This document shows, piece after piece, positions 16,888 to 25,503 of a DNA stretch of 64,000 bases. The notes below the pieces were generated by a model that was not told the origin of the DNA, did not search any database, and saw only the letters and a list, made by a program, of their open reading frames with translations. Each line of letters begins with the position of its first letter. The stretch's first letter is position 1. The stretch is from Paenibacillus sp. FSL K6-1330 (GTDB lineage Bacteria; Bacillota; Bacilli; Paenibacillales; Paenibacillaceae). The translations under genes were made by a program, and so were the position numbers. Where the stretch lies: the NCBI RefSeq assembly GCF_037976825.1, contig NZ_CP150269.1, forward strand, positions 2,245,501 to 2,309,500, written 5' to 3'.

Positions 16888-17907
16888 ATGGATGCCAAAG
16901 CGGCGGCCAAGGCGGTTAAGCAGGGAGATGTGTCTGCCGTCTATTTGTTGTATGGCAGCGAGAAATTTCAAATGAAGGAATTCGCTGAATTTCTGGAAGC
17001 CCAGCTGATCCCAAAAGAAGACCGTGATTTTGCGCTTGTTCATATGGATTTAGGGGAGGTTCCGATTCAAACCGTCATTGAAGAAGCGGAGACGGTTCCA
17101 TTTATGGTTCAGAAAAAATTGATCATGGTCAGGGACACGGCTTTTTTTACCGCAGCAAAAGATAACGGGAAAGTGGATCACCGTCCAGAGGCTTTGCTGG
17201 ATTATTTGACCAATCCCGCTGATTATAGTGTGATTGTCTTTATGGTTGGACAAGAAAAGCTGGATGAACGCAAAAAGGTAGTCAAGGCAGTTAAGAAATC
17301 AGGGGTTGCCTTGTCCTTTATGCCTTTGGGCGGGGAGGATCTGCTTCGCTGGGTGGACAAGCAGGTGAAGAACGGAAACTGCACGCTGCGAGAAGGTGCG
17401 GCGGAGGCGATCGTGCGAAATGCGGGAACCAGTCTTCAGGCATTATCAGGTGAGATCGAAAAGCTGTGTTTATATGCTGGTGCCGGTGGAGTGATTGATG
17501 TCGCAACCGTGGATATGCTGGTGGCGCGCAGCACGGAACAGAATGTGTTTGCGCTTGTAGAGGATATTGCGAATCTCCGATTGGACAAGGCGCTCGGAAT
17601 CTATTATGAGCTGCTGAAGCAGCGCGAGGAGCCGATCAAGATTGCGGCGCTCATCACCAGACAGTTCCGGATTATTCTGCAGGTGAAGACTCTATCTACC
17701 CAGAGCTACTCGCAGCAGCAAATTGCTTCCCAGATCGGATTGCATCCCTATGCGGTGAAGATTGCGGGCGAGCAAGCCCGCAAGTTTGAGACAGCACGCC
17801 TTGAAGGCATTCTGAACCATCTGGCGAATCTGGATTACCAGATGAAGACCGGGGCCGTGGATAAGGTGCTCGGCATCGAATTGTTTTTGCTGCGGCTTGG
17901 GGCTTAA
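16888..17907 (+). CDS. holA: DNA polymerase III subunit delta
   Basis: This 339-residue protein is the delta subunit of the clamp loader, which opens the beta sliding clamp. The N-terminal AAA-like domain starts VYLLYGSEKFQMKEF (about residues 18-32), matching the family pattern (Y/L)G-E. The centre has the family segment VRNAGTSLQALSGEIEKLCLYAG (about 176-198). The C-terminal domain has LLKQREEPIKIAALITRQFR (about 243-262). It is monocistronic between an extended -10 promoter and a strong terminator. AAAGGGGGG precedes the ATG. Confidence 0.95.
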   Translation: MDAKAAAKAVKQGDVSAVYLLYGSEKFQMKEFAEFLEAQLIPKEDRDFALVHMDLGEVPIQTVIEEAETVPFMVQKKLIMVRDTAFFTAAKDNGKVDHRPEALLDYLTNPADYSVIVFMVGQEKLDERKKVVKAVKKSGVALSFMPLGGEDLLRWVDKQVKNGNCTLREGAAEAIVRNAGTSLQALSGEIEKLCLYAGAGGVIDVATVDMLVARSTEQNVFALVEDIANLRLDKALGIYYELLKQREEPIKIAALITRQFRIILQVKTLSTQSYSQQQIASQIGLHPYAVKIAGEQARKFETARLEGILNHLANLDYQMKTGAVDKVLGIELFLLRLGA

Positions 17908-17925
17908 CACACCCGCAACAAGTTA

Positions 17926-17967
17926 AGAGCGTACGGCCGCGGGAGCAGTCGTACGCTCTTTTTGTTT
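17926..17967 (+). terminator. Terminator after holA
   Basis: Perfect ten-base arms AGAGCGTACG (17926-17935) and CGTACGCTCT (17950-17959) are followed by TTTTTGTTT. Confidence 0.93.
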
Positions 17968-17974
17968 AGAGATC

Positions 17975-18070
17975 AGAAAGCATGAACTTCAGAGGCTTAC
18001 CCACCTGATCTTGCAAGAAAAAAATCCGCTATATGTGGTTGTCTGCCGAGAAGAGCACGTTGATCAACGT
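17975..18070. repeat. Dispersed 96 bp intergenic repeat, copy 1
   Basis: This 96 bp stretch aligns with 32834-32929 over its full length at roughly two-thirds identity by eye. Well-kept blocks are AGAAAG, GAGGCTTA, GCAA, ATATGTGGT and ACGTTGAT. It sits in dead space between the holA terminator and the rpsT terminator. Its right end ACGTTGATCAACGT (18057-18070) is a perfect palindrome. No coding potential is seen. Confidence 0.65.
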
Positions 18071-18075
18071 ACCAC

Positions 18076-18113
18076 AAAAAGCCCTGAGCAGTGTGAACTG
18101 TTCAGGGCTTTTT
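18076..18113 (-). terminator. Terminator of rpsT
   Basis: A long near-perfect inverted repeat (AAAAAGCCCTGA...TCAGGGCTTTTT) lies 26 nt downstream of the rpsT stop on the minus strand. It has a T tract in both orientations, so it may work for either strand. Confidence 0.9.
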
Positions 18114-18138
18114 CCATGTCGTATTCAACAAACGTTAC

Positions 18139-18411
18139 TTACGCTTGCGACGTAAGAGCGTTCAGTCTTTTCGCCAGACGGGACTTCTTGCGGGCAGCTG
18201 CGTTCTTATGGATCAGGCCCTTTGTTACAGCTTTATCAAGCTTCTTGGAAGCAGCCTGGAAAGCAACTTTAGCAGCTTCGATTTCTGTACCGTTCAACGC
18301 TACGTCAGCAGTTTTAACAGCTGTGCGAAGCGCGGATTTTTGAGAAATGTTAAGCGCGTGGCGTTTGTCATTTGTCTTTACACGTTTAATCGCGGATTTA
18401 ATGTTTGGCAT
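18139..18411 (-). CDS. rpsT: 30S ribosomal protein S20
   Basis: This 90-residue basic protein binds 16S rRNA early in 30S assembly. The N-terminus [12 protein letters not shown] and the segment [21 protein letters not shown] are hallmark S20 sequences. The start is the second of two in-frame ATGs (complement of 18409-18411), because AGGAGG then lies 8 nt upstream rather than 3. It is transcribed on its own, opposite to its neighbours, with its own SigA promoter and terminator. Confidence 0.98.
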   Translation of the reverse strand: MPNIKSAIKRVKTNDKRHALNISQKSALRTAVKTADVALNGTEIEAAKVAFQAASKKLDKAVTKGLIHKNAAARKKSRLAKRLNALTSQA

Positions 18412-18467
18412 TACATTCACCTCCTGTAAGGCATTTCAATAGAGCGAAATGATTCACAACTTAAAAT

Positions 18468-18496
18468 ATTTTAGCATGGGGGTGGACAAAAAGCAA
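18468..18496 (-). promoter_or_regulatory. SigA promoter of rpsT
   Basis: Read on the minus strand, TTGCTT (18491-18496) and TAAAAT (18468-18473) are spaced by 17 nt, 57 nt before the rpsT start. It lies next to the divergent gpr promoter. Confidence 0.75.
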
Positions 18497-18513
18497 TACT
18501 CATTCGGACTTCT

Positions 18514-18543
18514 GCATAATCTCTCCCATACTCTCGCACACTA
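18514..18543 (+). promoter_or_regulatory. SigG-type (forespore) promoter of gpr
   Basis: GCATA (18514-18518), an 18-nt spacer and CACACTA (18537-18543) match the forespore SigG pattern (GNATR-N18-CATNNTA). gpr is a SigG-dependent gene in B. subtilis, which supports the call. Confidence 0.65.
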
Positions 18544-18573
18544 CTAGCAATATGAGGAGGAGTGTGAATTTCT

Positions 18574-19575
18574 ATGGATCTGGATCTGCAAAAATACTCG
18601 GTCCGAACGGACCTGGCGGTGGAATCAAGAGAACTGGCGGGAGGCAAAGGGGGCACGCCCATTCCTGGTGTGATGGAGGATGTGGTGCAGGAGGACGGAA
18701 TCAAGATTACAAGGCTGGACGTGGAGAACGATGCAGCCTCTAAGCAAATTGGAAGAGTAAAGGGCCATTACGTCACGTTGGAGGTGCCCGATCTTCGCAA
18801 GGGGGATACGGGGCTTCAGGATCAAGTATCTGTTGTCTTCGCTCGTGAGTTTGAGGCATTCATGTCCCGGATCGGGATCGGACCCAAGGCAAGCGTGCTC
18901 ATTGTCGGGCTCGGCAACTGGAACGTGACGCCGGATTCCCTGGGACCGCTGGTGGTGGAGAACGTGATGGTAACCCGACAGTTTTTCGAGCTTATGCCGG
19001 ATCGGGTGGCGCCAGGCTATCGACAGGTTAGTGCCGTAGCGCCAGGCGTTCTCGGTCTGACAGGGATTGAATCGAGCGAAACGGTTCAGGGCATCGTGGA
19101 GCAAACCCGTCCCGAACTGATCATCGCTATTGACGCTCTGGCTTCGCGTTCGCTGGAACGGGTGAATACGACTATCCAGATTGCGGATATCGGAATCCAC
19201 CCCGGTTCTGGCGTCGGCAATAAGCGGAAGGGATTGACACAGGAGATTCTCGGGGTCCCCTGCATTGCGATCGGAGTTCCGACCGTCTGCTATGCTTCCA
19301 CCATCGTTAATAACGCCATTGAGCTTATGAAATCCCATTTTGGCGAAGGTGCGCCGGAGACGGGCAAAATTATGGGCATGCTCCATGATATACCCGAAGG
19401 TGATCGCCTCGCACTGGTGAAGGAGGTTCTGGAGCCGCTGGGTCATGACCTTATCGTAACGCCCAAGGAAATCGACGAATTTATAGAGGATATCGCCAAT
19501 ATCGTGGCAACCGGTTTGAACGCAGCGCTGCATGAGGCTGTGGATCCCGGCAATGTAGGTGCGTACACGCACTAA
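18574..19575 (+). CDS. gpr: Germination protease GPR
   Basis: This 333-residue endopeptidase (family A25) degrades small acid-soluble spore proteins during germination. The N-terminal segment YSVRTDLAVESRE (about 8-20) resembles the SASP cleavage site and contains the autoprocessing region. The conserved core includes LIVGLGNWNVTPDSLGP (about 109-125) and IAIDALASRSLERVNTTIQIADIGIHPGSGVGNKR (about 187-221). Length is typical (about 370 in B. subtilis; here slightly shorter). GAGGAGGAG lies 11 nt before the ATG. It comes before spoIIP, as in B. subtilis. Confidence 0.97.
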   Translation: MDLDLQKYSVRTDLAVESRELAGGKGGTPIPGVMEDVVQEDGIKITRLDVENDAASKQIGRVKGHYVTLEVPDLRKGDTGLQDQVSVVFAREFEAFMSRIGIGPKASVLIVGLGNWNVTPDSLGPLVVENVMVTRQFFELMPDRVAPGYRQVSAVAPGVLGLTGIESSETVQGIVEQTRPELIIAIDALASRSLERVNTTIQIADIGIHPGSGVGNKRKGLTQEILGVPCIAIGVPTVCYASTIVNNAIELMKSHFGEGAPETGKIMGMLHDIPEGDRLALVKEVLEPLGHDLIVTPKEIDEFIEDIANIVATGLNAALHEAVDPGNVGAYTH

Positions 19576-19582
19576 CCAGTAT

Positions 19583-19618
19583 AAAAGCTCCGAATCTATC
19601 GGAGCTTTTATATTTTTC
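19583..19618 (+). terminator. Terminator after gpr
   Basis: AAAAGCTCCGA (19583-19593) and TCGGAGCTTTT (19599-19609) pair perfectly around a five-base loop, followed by a T-rich tract. It isolates gpr from spoIIP. Confidence 0.9.
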
Positions 19619-19740
19619 ATGGATCTAGTTCTATCGATTCTCCCCGGTTCATAGATTTGAAATATAAGAGATTACACAAGTCGCGGGAACGGCGGAATGA
19701 TGGCCGAAATAGCTCCCGGCGAACCGAGGAGGGCATCGTT

Positions 19741-21117
19741 ATGAACAATCGCAAGTTTCGCATCTGGAATATTGCCAGACTGAAACGGAAGGTTATGGAA
19801 GGTCTGAGCATGGGTCGAACGCTCATTATACTAATGCTAGGTTCTCTTATATTTTTTATTTTACTAGGGCTCGGAGGGATGGCGGAACAGCGGATGAATT
19901 CCTCGCCCGTATCATCAATGAAAGGATTGGCCGCTTCGTTATCCAGTCATTTTTTCATTGATATGATCGGCATGGAGATGCCGCATATGACGGCTTCCAA
20001 AGAGACCTCAAGCTTCTCCGGCGAGAAAATGTCGACCTTCGTCTTTGAACTGCTGACGAGTGTGAATCCGAGGGATCCAAAAAGCCTTCTTGCAGGAGAA
20101 CTGCCTGGCATGAAAGCAAATCAACCGGTACAGCTGTCTCATGGGTCCGGTAACGAGGATGGGGAGGCACCGGCGGATTACCGGCCGGATCCCGCGGAGG
20201 GGCAGGCAGAGGGCGATCCTGCTGATGGCGGGGAAGAGCCTCCACAAGGCGGTCGGGGAGATATCGGCAATGAGGATAATGGTGAGGATGTCCCGGATCA
20301 GGGGGCGGAGGACGAGCCTGGCAGTAAGAACGATCCTGGAAGCATCTCCAAGGATGGAAAGTCTACGAATGGAAAGAAAGCCGTTCTCATCTATCATTCT
20401 CACCCGCAGGAAGCATATAACCCGCTGCTGACACATCCTTCCGATAATCCGGGGGCGGTATCTCCGAGCAAGAATGTCATGCTGGTGGGCAGTTTGCTGA
20501 GCAAAAGACTTGAAGCCAACGGGATTGGCACCCTGCATGATCAAAGTGACTATCAATCTACCATTGAAGGGTATAATTACAATTTTTCTTATAAATACTC
20601 GCGTCAGATGGTCATGGAGGCCATGTCCCAGAACGACGGTATTAACTATCTGATCGATATCCATCGGGATTCGCAGCGGTATAACAAAACGACAGCAACC
20701 GTAAACGGCGTCAATTATGCCAAGGTTTACTTCATCATCGGACATGCGAACGAGAACTGGAGACAGAACGAGGCGTTTGCAAGCAAAATCAATGCCAAGC
20801 TGGAACAGTCCTATCCCGGGGTGTCTCGGGGGGTGTGGGGTAAATCAGCGGATCAAGGGAACGGGGAATATAATCAATCCCTGTCGCCGAACAGCATCCT
20901 GATCGAAATCGGCGGCATCGATAATACGAAGGAAGAATTGCAGCGGACAGCTGAAGCGTTGGCGGACATCATTGCAGATGTGTACTGGCAGGAGCAAGAG
21001 GCGGAGAAAGCCAGTGTGAAAAAAGACAATGATCAAACGAAGAAGCAGTCCGTTTCCGCGGAAACCAAGGGCGGAAGCAAAAAAGGCACAGAGGGTGAAG
21101 CAGCCAAAGCAGGCTAA
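19741..21117 (+). CDS. spoIIP: Stage II sporulation protein P
   Basis: This 458-residue peptidoglycan amidase/endopeptidase acts with SpoIID and SpoIIM to thin septal wall during engulfment. One transmembrane helix lies at about 24-43. A strongly acidic Gly/Glu/Asp/Pro linker (about 115-205) separates it from the catalytic SpoIIP domain, which begins AVLIYHSHPQEAYNP (about 215) and continues with NYLIDIHRDSQRYNKTT and SPNSILIEIGGIDNT (about 387). The histidines and glutamate of those motifs are the probable zinc site. I use the ATG at 19741 with GAGGAGGG upstream rather than the TTG at 19657. The C-terminal 35 residues are lysine-rich. Confidence 0.95.
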   Translation: MNNRKFRIWNIARLKRKVMEGLSMGRTLIILMLGSLIFFILLGLGGMAEQRMNSSPVSSMKGLAASLSSHFFIDMIGMEMPHMTASKETSSFSGEKMSTFVFELLTSVNPRDPKSLLAGELPGMKANQPVQLSHGSGNEDGEAPADYRPDPAEGQAEGDPADGGEEPPQGGRGDIGNEDNGEDVPDQGAEDEPGSKNDPGSISKDGKSTNGKKAVLIYHSHPQEAYNPLLTHPSDNPGAVSPSKNVMLVGSLLSKRLEANGIGTLHDQSDYQSTIEGYNYNFSYKYSRQMVMEAMSQNDGINYLIDIHRDSQRYNKTTATVNGVNYAKVYFIIGHANENWRQNEAFASKINAKLEQSYPGVSRGVWGKSADQGNGEYNQSLSPNSILIEIGGIDNTKEELQRTAEALADIIADVYWQEQEAEKASVKKDNDQTKKQSVSAETKGGSKKGTEGEAAKAG

Positions 21118-21175
21118 CAGCTTGGCGGCAACGATAGAGCAAGAGTGAGCAGGTAAATCAGGGAGGGACTCTGTG

Positions 21176-21583
21176 ATGTCAAGAATGGGAAAACGGTTTG
21201 TGGCTCTTATCATATGGACAGGCATCGGCATATTGGTCGGCATGCAGCTTGGCGGGGCAAAGGCGCCCGTATCGACAGACGGTTCAGGCGCCGTGCAAAC
21301 TGTGCAGCAAGACCATGCTCAGAATCCGCAAGGCGGAGCTGCCCAAGGGCATGGATGGGGAGGGACACGCAAGACCCCTCCCTTATCAGAGTCCGTTGTT
21401 CTAGAACAAGATGCTCGTAAGACACTACCTGAATATGAGCCTACGCCTAGCGACATCCTGCTTCCCGAACGCTCGCAACCGCCTGCCGATGTCCTTGCCG
21501 ACAAGACGGCAGGACTGCTCCAACAGCTGTCTGACAAAAGCATACGCTGGGTCGTGTCGATGTTCGGATCGATCGCGGAATAA
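21176..21583 (+). CDS. Small membrane protein, YqxA-like by position
   Basis: This 135-residue protein has one N-terminal transmembrane helix (about residues 7-24, [20 protein letters not shown]). An extracytoplasmic Gln/Gly/Pro-rich stretch follows, then a short helical end ([19 protein letters not shown]). It lies between spoIIP and lepA, exactly where B. subtilis has yqxA (DUF3679), a short membrane protein expressed with spoIIP. The similarity in layout supports a YqxA-type identity, but the sequence is divergent and I do not assign a function. The ATG at 21176 has GGGAGGG 8 nt upstream; a GTG at 21173 is also possible. Confidence 0.6.
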   Translation: MSRMGKRFVALIIWTGIGILVGMQLGGAKAPVSTDGSGAVQTVQQDHAQNPQGGAAQGHGWGGTRKTPPLSESVVLEQDARKTLPEYEPTPSDILLPERSQPPADVLADKTAGLLQQLSDKSIRWVVSMFGSIAE

Positions 21584-21603
21584 ATTCACCTTTATTCTCA
21601 GCA

Positions 21604-21632
21604 TTGCTGTGCATCCCCTCAACTGGTATAAT
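21604..21632 (+). promoter_or_regulatory. SigA promoter of lepA
   Basis: TTGCTG (21604-21609), a 17-nt spacer and TATAAT (21627-21632) preceded by TGG form a strong vegetative promoter 40 nt before the lepA start. Confidence 0.85.
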
Positions 21633-21671
21633 AAGTTGATTCAAACATCTGGTGGTTGTTGGGGGTTAGGC

Positions 21672-23489
21672 ATGACAGACGTACAAGCAAGACAACAAAA
21701 AATTCGTAATTTCTGTATCATTGCACATATAGACCATGGGAAATCGACGCTTGCTGACCGTATATTGGAATTTACGGGTGCATTAACTTCGCGTGAAATG
21801 CAAGAGCAGGTACTGGATCAGATGGATCTGGAGAGAGAGCGCGGGATTACCATCAAGCTGCAGGCGGTTCGCCTAAATTACAAAGCCGATGACGGTGAGG
21901 AGTATATATTGAACCTGATTGATACTCCAGGGCACGTCGACTTTACGTATGAGGTATCTCGAAGCCTGGCTGCTTGTGAAGGCGCGTTGCTCGTCGTTGA
22001 TGCTGCACAGGGAATTGAAGCGCAGACGTTGGCCAACGTATATTTGGCACTGGATAACAATCTTGAAATTCTGCCTGTCATTAACAAAATTGACCTGCCA
22101 AGCGCCGATCCCGAGCGGGTGAAGCAGGAAGTTGAGGATGTCATCGGCCTGGATGCCAGCGATGCCGTATTAGCTTCCGCCAAGGCGGGTATCGGAATCA
22201 AGGAAATTCTGGAGCAGGTGGTTCAGAAAGTCCCTGCGCCAACAGGCGATTCGGAAGCACCCCTGAAAGCGCTGATTTTCGACTCCCATTATGATCCTTA
22301 CAAAGGTGTCATCGTATATGTGCGCGTTCTTGACGGAAGTATCAAAGCCGGTTCCAAGATCAAGATGATGGCTACCGGCAAAACCTTCGAGGTTATTGAG
22401 GTGGGGGCGTTTAAGCCGCGCATGTCCATCGTGGACGAGCTTAATGTTGGCGATGTCGGTTTCATCGTGGCTGGCATGAAGAGTGTCGGCGATACGCAGG
22501 TCGGTGATACGGTAACGGATGCCAAGCGTCCGACGGCCGAGCCGCTTCCGGGTTACCGCAAAATCAACCCGATGGTATTCTGTGGTCTGTATCCAATCGA
22601 GACGTCAGACTACAATGATCTGCGCGAAGCGCTCGAGAAGCTGCAGCTTAATGATGCATCGCTCAGTTTTGAGCCAGAGACATCCAGCGCGCTCGGATTC
22701 GGTTTCCGTTGCGGATTCCTAGGCCTGCTGCACATGGATGTCATCCAGGAGCGGATTGAACGCGAGTTTAATATACCGCTGATTACAACAGCGCCGAGCG
22801 TTATTTACCGCATTACGCTGACAAACGGGGAGCAGATCCAGATCGATAACCCGTCTCATTATCCTGAGGTCGGCAAGGTCGATTATGTTGAAGAGCCTTA
22901 TGTTAAAGCAGGTATTATCGTTCCGAACGATTATGTTGGAGCGATCATGGAACTCTGTCAAAATAAACGCGGCGAATTCGTGAATATGGAATACCTGGAC
23001 ACAACGCGCGTCACCATTACCTATGAAATTCCGTTGTCGGAAATCGTGTATGATTTCTTCGACCAGTTGAAATCGAGCACCAAAGGATATGCTTCATTTG
23101 ATTACGAGCTATCCGGGTACCGTCGATCCAACCTGGTCAAAATGGATATTTTGCTTAATGCCGAGCAAGTGGATGCCTTGTCCTTTATCGTGCACAAGGA
23201 CCGTGCCTATCACCGCGGACGGTTGATTTGCGAGAAGCTGCGCGAGCTGATTCCTCGTCAAATGTTCGAAGTGCCGATTCAAGCTTCCGTTGGTACCAAG
23301 GTTGTGGCCCGTGAAACGGTTAAAGCGATGCGTAAAAACGTTCTTGCCAAGTGTTACGGCGGTGACATCTCCCGTAAACGGAAACTCCTTGAGAAGCAGA
23401 AGGAAGGTAAGAAACGGATGAAACAAGTCGGCAGCGTTGAAGTGCCGCAGGAAGCTTTCATGGCGGTATTGAAAATTGACGACAAGTAA
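21672..23489 (+). CDS. lepA: Elongation factor 4 (LepA)
   Basis: This 605-residue translational GTPase assists ribosome biogenesis and elongation under stress. G1 [13 protein letters not shown] (about 18-30), switch [10 protein letters not shown] (about 83) and NKIDLPSA (about 137) are all present. Domain II follows, then the LepA-specific C-terminal domain ending [20 protein letters not shown] start it at the ATG at 21672. The open frame extends upstream to 21411 over the YqxA-like gene, but the family N-terminus [20 protein letters not shown] begins here and the promoter sits just upstream. Confidence 0.97.
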   Translation: MTDVQARQQKIRNFCIIAHIDHGKSTLADRILEFTGALTSREMQEQVLDQMDLERERGITIKLQAVRLNYKADDGEEYILNLIDTPGHVDFTYEVSRSLAACEGALLVVDAAQGIEAQTLANVYLALDNNLEILPVINKIDLPSADPERVKQEVEDVIGLDASDAVLASAKAGIGIKEILEQVVQKVPAPTGDSEAPLKALIFDSHYDPYKGVIVYVRVLDGSIKAGSKIKMMATGKTFEVIEVGAFKPRMSIVDELNVGDVGFIVAGMKSVGDTQVGDTVTDAKRPTAEPLPGYRKINPMVFCGLYPIETSDYNDLREALEKLQLNDASLSFEPETSSALGFGFRCGFLGLLHMDVIQERIEREFNIPLITTAPSVIYRITLTNGEQIQIDNPSHYPEVGKVDYVEEPYVKAGIIVPNDYVGAIMELCQNKRGEFVNMEYLDTTRVTITYEIPLSEIVYDFFDQLKSSTKGYASFDYELSGYRRSNLVKMDILLNAEQVDALSFIVHKDRAYHRGRLICEKLRELIPRQMFEVPIQASVGTKVVARETVKAMRKNVLAKCYGGDISRKRKLLEKQKEGKKRMKQVGSVEVPQEAFMAVLKIDDK

Positions 23490-23563
23490 TTTTGTATAGG
23501 AATGGCAGGCCCACGAGTTAATGGGCTGGACTGGTCCTACGTGTATAGCCTTAGTAAATGATG

Positions 23564-23594
23564 GGAAAGCCGATTCTCGGCTTTCCTTTCTTTC
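23564..23594 (+). terminator. Terminator after lepA
   Basis: GGAAAGCCGA (23564-23573) and TCGGCTTTCC (23577-23586) pair perfectly around a three-base loop, followed by TTTCTTTC. Confidence 0.8.
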
Positions 23595-23690
23595 ATTCCA
23601 AGAGGCATAGCGTTATAGTAGAGAAGGAACTTCCATGAAGTTACTTTAAGTAAGTCATGCTAGAGGTGTACATGAGGGGGCAAGAAAAGA

Positions 23691-24857
23691 ATGACGGCAA
23701 ACGATCAACGGACGGAAGCAGTGTACATTCACATTCCGTTTTGTACCAATAAATGTTTTTACTGCGACTTCAATTCCTATGTGTTGAAGGATCAGCCGGT
23801 GATGGATTATCTGCGCGCGCTGGATAAAGAGATGGAGCTAACCGTTCAGGCCAACTCGCCGGGACGAATCAAAAGCATTTTTGTAGGCGGCGGGACCCCT
23901 ACGGTGCTGAAGCCAAATGAAATGGAATACTTCTTGCAAAGCGTGAAGCGCCATTTTCCGGAATGGTGGGATGACATTGAATTTTCGATGGAAGCGAATC
24001 CCGGCACCACGGATTTGGAGAAACTGTCCGTGATGCGCGAAGGCGGCGTGAACCGGATCAGCTTCGGGGTGCAGGCGTTCCAGAACAGCTTGTTGACCGG
24101 CATCGGCCGGATTCACGATACGGATGATGTGTATCGAAGTCTCGAGAATGCCAGAAGAGCAGGCTTTGAAAACATGTCCATCGATTTGATGTTCGGGCTC
24201 CCGAATCAAACCTTGGACATGCTTGCGGAAAGCGTGGATAAGGCGCTAGAGCTTGGACTTCCGCATTATTCAATCTACAGCTTAAAGGTTGAAGAAAATA
24301 CGCTGTTCCATACGATGTACCAGCGAAACCAGCTGCCGCTTCCGGATGAGGAGGATGAGCTGAATATGTATCTTCTATTAATGGAGCGGATGCAGGCAGC
24401 CGGATATAAACAGTATGAGATCAGTAATTTTGCCAAACCCGGCTTTGAGAGCCGGCATAATATGACGTATTGGCGCAACGAGGATTATTATGGCTTGGGC
24501 GCGGGAGCGCACGGATACGTCGGTCGTCAGCGCCATGTGAACATCAAAGGCGTCAACCCATATAATGAAGCAGCGAATCAAGGACTTCCGCGATTGGAGA
24601 GCTTTGAGGTATCAAGGGAAGAAGCGATGGAGGATTTCCTCATGGTCGGGCTCCGCGTGCTGGATGGCGTTTCGCGCAGCCGGTTCCGGCAGCAATTCGG
24701 AACTTCCATGGAAGAAGTATTCGCCGGGCCGCTGAATAAAATGGTGAGTGCGGGACTTCTTGATTCTACGGAGGACGGATATAAACTGAGCAGTAAAGGC
24801 ATTCTGTTCGGCAACGATGTGTTCGCTGAATTTATAGGCAGTTTGACGGCAAATTAA
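23691..24857 (+). CDS. hemW: Radical SAM heme chaperone HemW
   Basis: This 388-residue protein of the HemN/HemW radical SAM family has the 4Fe-4S motif CTNKCFYC (residues 17-24) and the glycine-rich FVGGGTPTVL (about 64-73). Conserved HemW segments VNRISFGVQAFQ and SIYSLKVEENT follow, then a C-terminal HemN domain. HemW, unlike coproporphyrinogen dehydrogenase HemN, lacks the extra N-terminal residues upstream of the Cys motif, as here. Family knowledge suggests it inserts heme into respiratory proteins. GAGGGGG lies 10 nt before the ATG. Confidence 0.92.
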   Translation: MTANDQRTEAVYIHIPFCTNKCFYCDFNSYVLKDQPVMDYLRALDKEMELTVQANSPGRIKSIFVGGGTPTVLKPNEMEYFLQSVKRHFPEWWDDIEFSMEANPGTTDLEKLSVMREGGVNRISFGVQAFQNSLLTGIGRIHDTDDVYRSLENARRAGFENMSIDLMFGLPNQTLDMLAESVDKALELGLPHYSIYSLKVEENTLFHTMYQRNQLPLPDEEDELNMYLLLMERMQAAGYKQYEISNFAKPGFESRHNMTYWRNEDYYGLGAGAHGYVGRQRHVNIKGVNPYNEAANQGLPRLESFEVSREEAMEDFLMVGLRVLDGVSRSRFRQQFGTSMEEVFAGPLNKMVSAGLLDSTEDGYKLSSKGILFGNDVFAEFIGSLTAN

Positions 24858-24933
24858 TCTATTGAACTTATATGCGCTCTGTTGTATATTTATTCATAAC
24901 ATGACGGAGCGTGTAAAGGGGAGACGGACAACC

Positions 24934-25395
24934 ATGTCGGCGGTATGCAGAAAGGCGAAGTTAGAAGATGTCGAGCCGCTGTATCAGATGATTCAGGGAT
25001 ATGCGGAACAGGGGATTATGCTGCCCCGGTCCAAAAAAGTGTTGGAGAAACAAATCGGGGAATTCGTTGTGGCCGAATCCGAAGGGAACGTGATCGGCTG
25101 CGGTTCCTTGTGTCAGCTGGGAAATGATTTGGTGGAGATTCGTTCACTCGGCATCTCTGATGGTTATAAAGGGCAAGGGATCGGCTCCATGCTCGTGGAT
25201 TCCCTTCTAGAGGAAGCGAAACGCCGTGAGCTTCCGAAAGTGATGGCCTTGACGTATGAAGTATCCTTTTTCATCAAAAACGGTTTTGCCGTCGTGGAGA
25301 AGGAGATTTTTCCGGAGAAGGTGTGGACCGACTGCGTTCACTGCAAGAAGCAGCATGCTTGTGACGAAATAGCTGTTCTTAAAGTACTGAACTGA
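24934..25395 (+). CDS. GNAT N-acetyltransferase, ArgA-like
   Basis: This 153-residue GNAT enzyme has the acetyl-CoA loop GYKGQGIGSMLVD (about 77-89). The C-terminal half carries FPEKVWTDCVHCKKQHACDEIAVL (about 126-149). That cysteine-containing signature is typical of the short stand-alone N-acetylglutamate synthases and their relatives, so an arginine-pathway role is possible. Other substrates cannot be excluded. The ATG at 24934 has AAGGGGAG 11 nt upstream; frames open further upstream but without a ribosome site. It lies between hemW and the heat shock operon. Confidence 0.75.
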   Translation: MSAVCRKAKLEDVEPLYQMIQGYAEQGIMLPRSKKVLEKQIGEFVVAESEGNVIGCGSLCQLGNDLVEIRSLGISDGYKGQGIGSMLVDSLLEEAKRRELPKVMALTYEVSFFIKNGFAVVEKEIFPEKVWTDCVHCKKQHACDEIAVLKVLN

Positions 25396-25396
25396 C

Positions 25397-25464
25397 TTGA
25401 CAATCCTCAGGTCGGTTTGGTATTTTTGTTATATCGGTTAGCACTCGATGACGATGAGTGCTAA
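25397..25464 (+). promoter_or_regulatory. Heat shock promoter with CIRCE operator
   Basis: TTGACA (25397-25402) and TATTTT (25421-25426, 18-nt spacer) form a SigA promoter. It is followed by the CIRCE element at 25438-25464: TTAGCACTC, nine bases, GAGTGCTAA, a perfect match to the HrcA operator. HrcA made from the first gene therefore represses the whole operon. Confidence 0.95.
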
Positions 25465-25503
25465 CGAAAGAGAAAATAAGCAGTCAGCAAGGAGGGGAGC
25501 GAC

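Noticed and set aside
21411..21671. An N-terminal extension of lepA of 87 codons
   Set aside because: It overlaps the preceding gene, contains the lepA promoter, and the family N-terminus starts at 21672.
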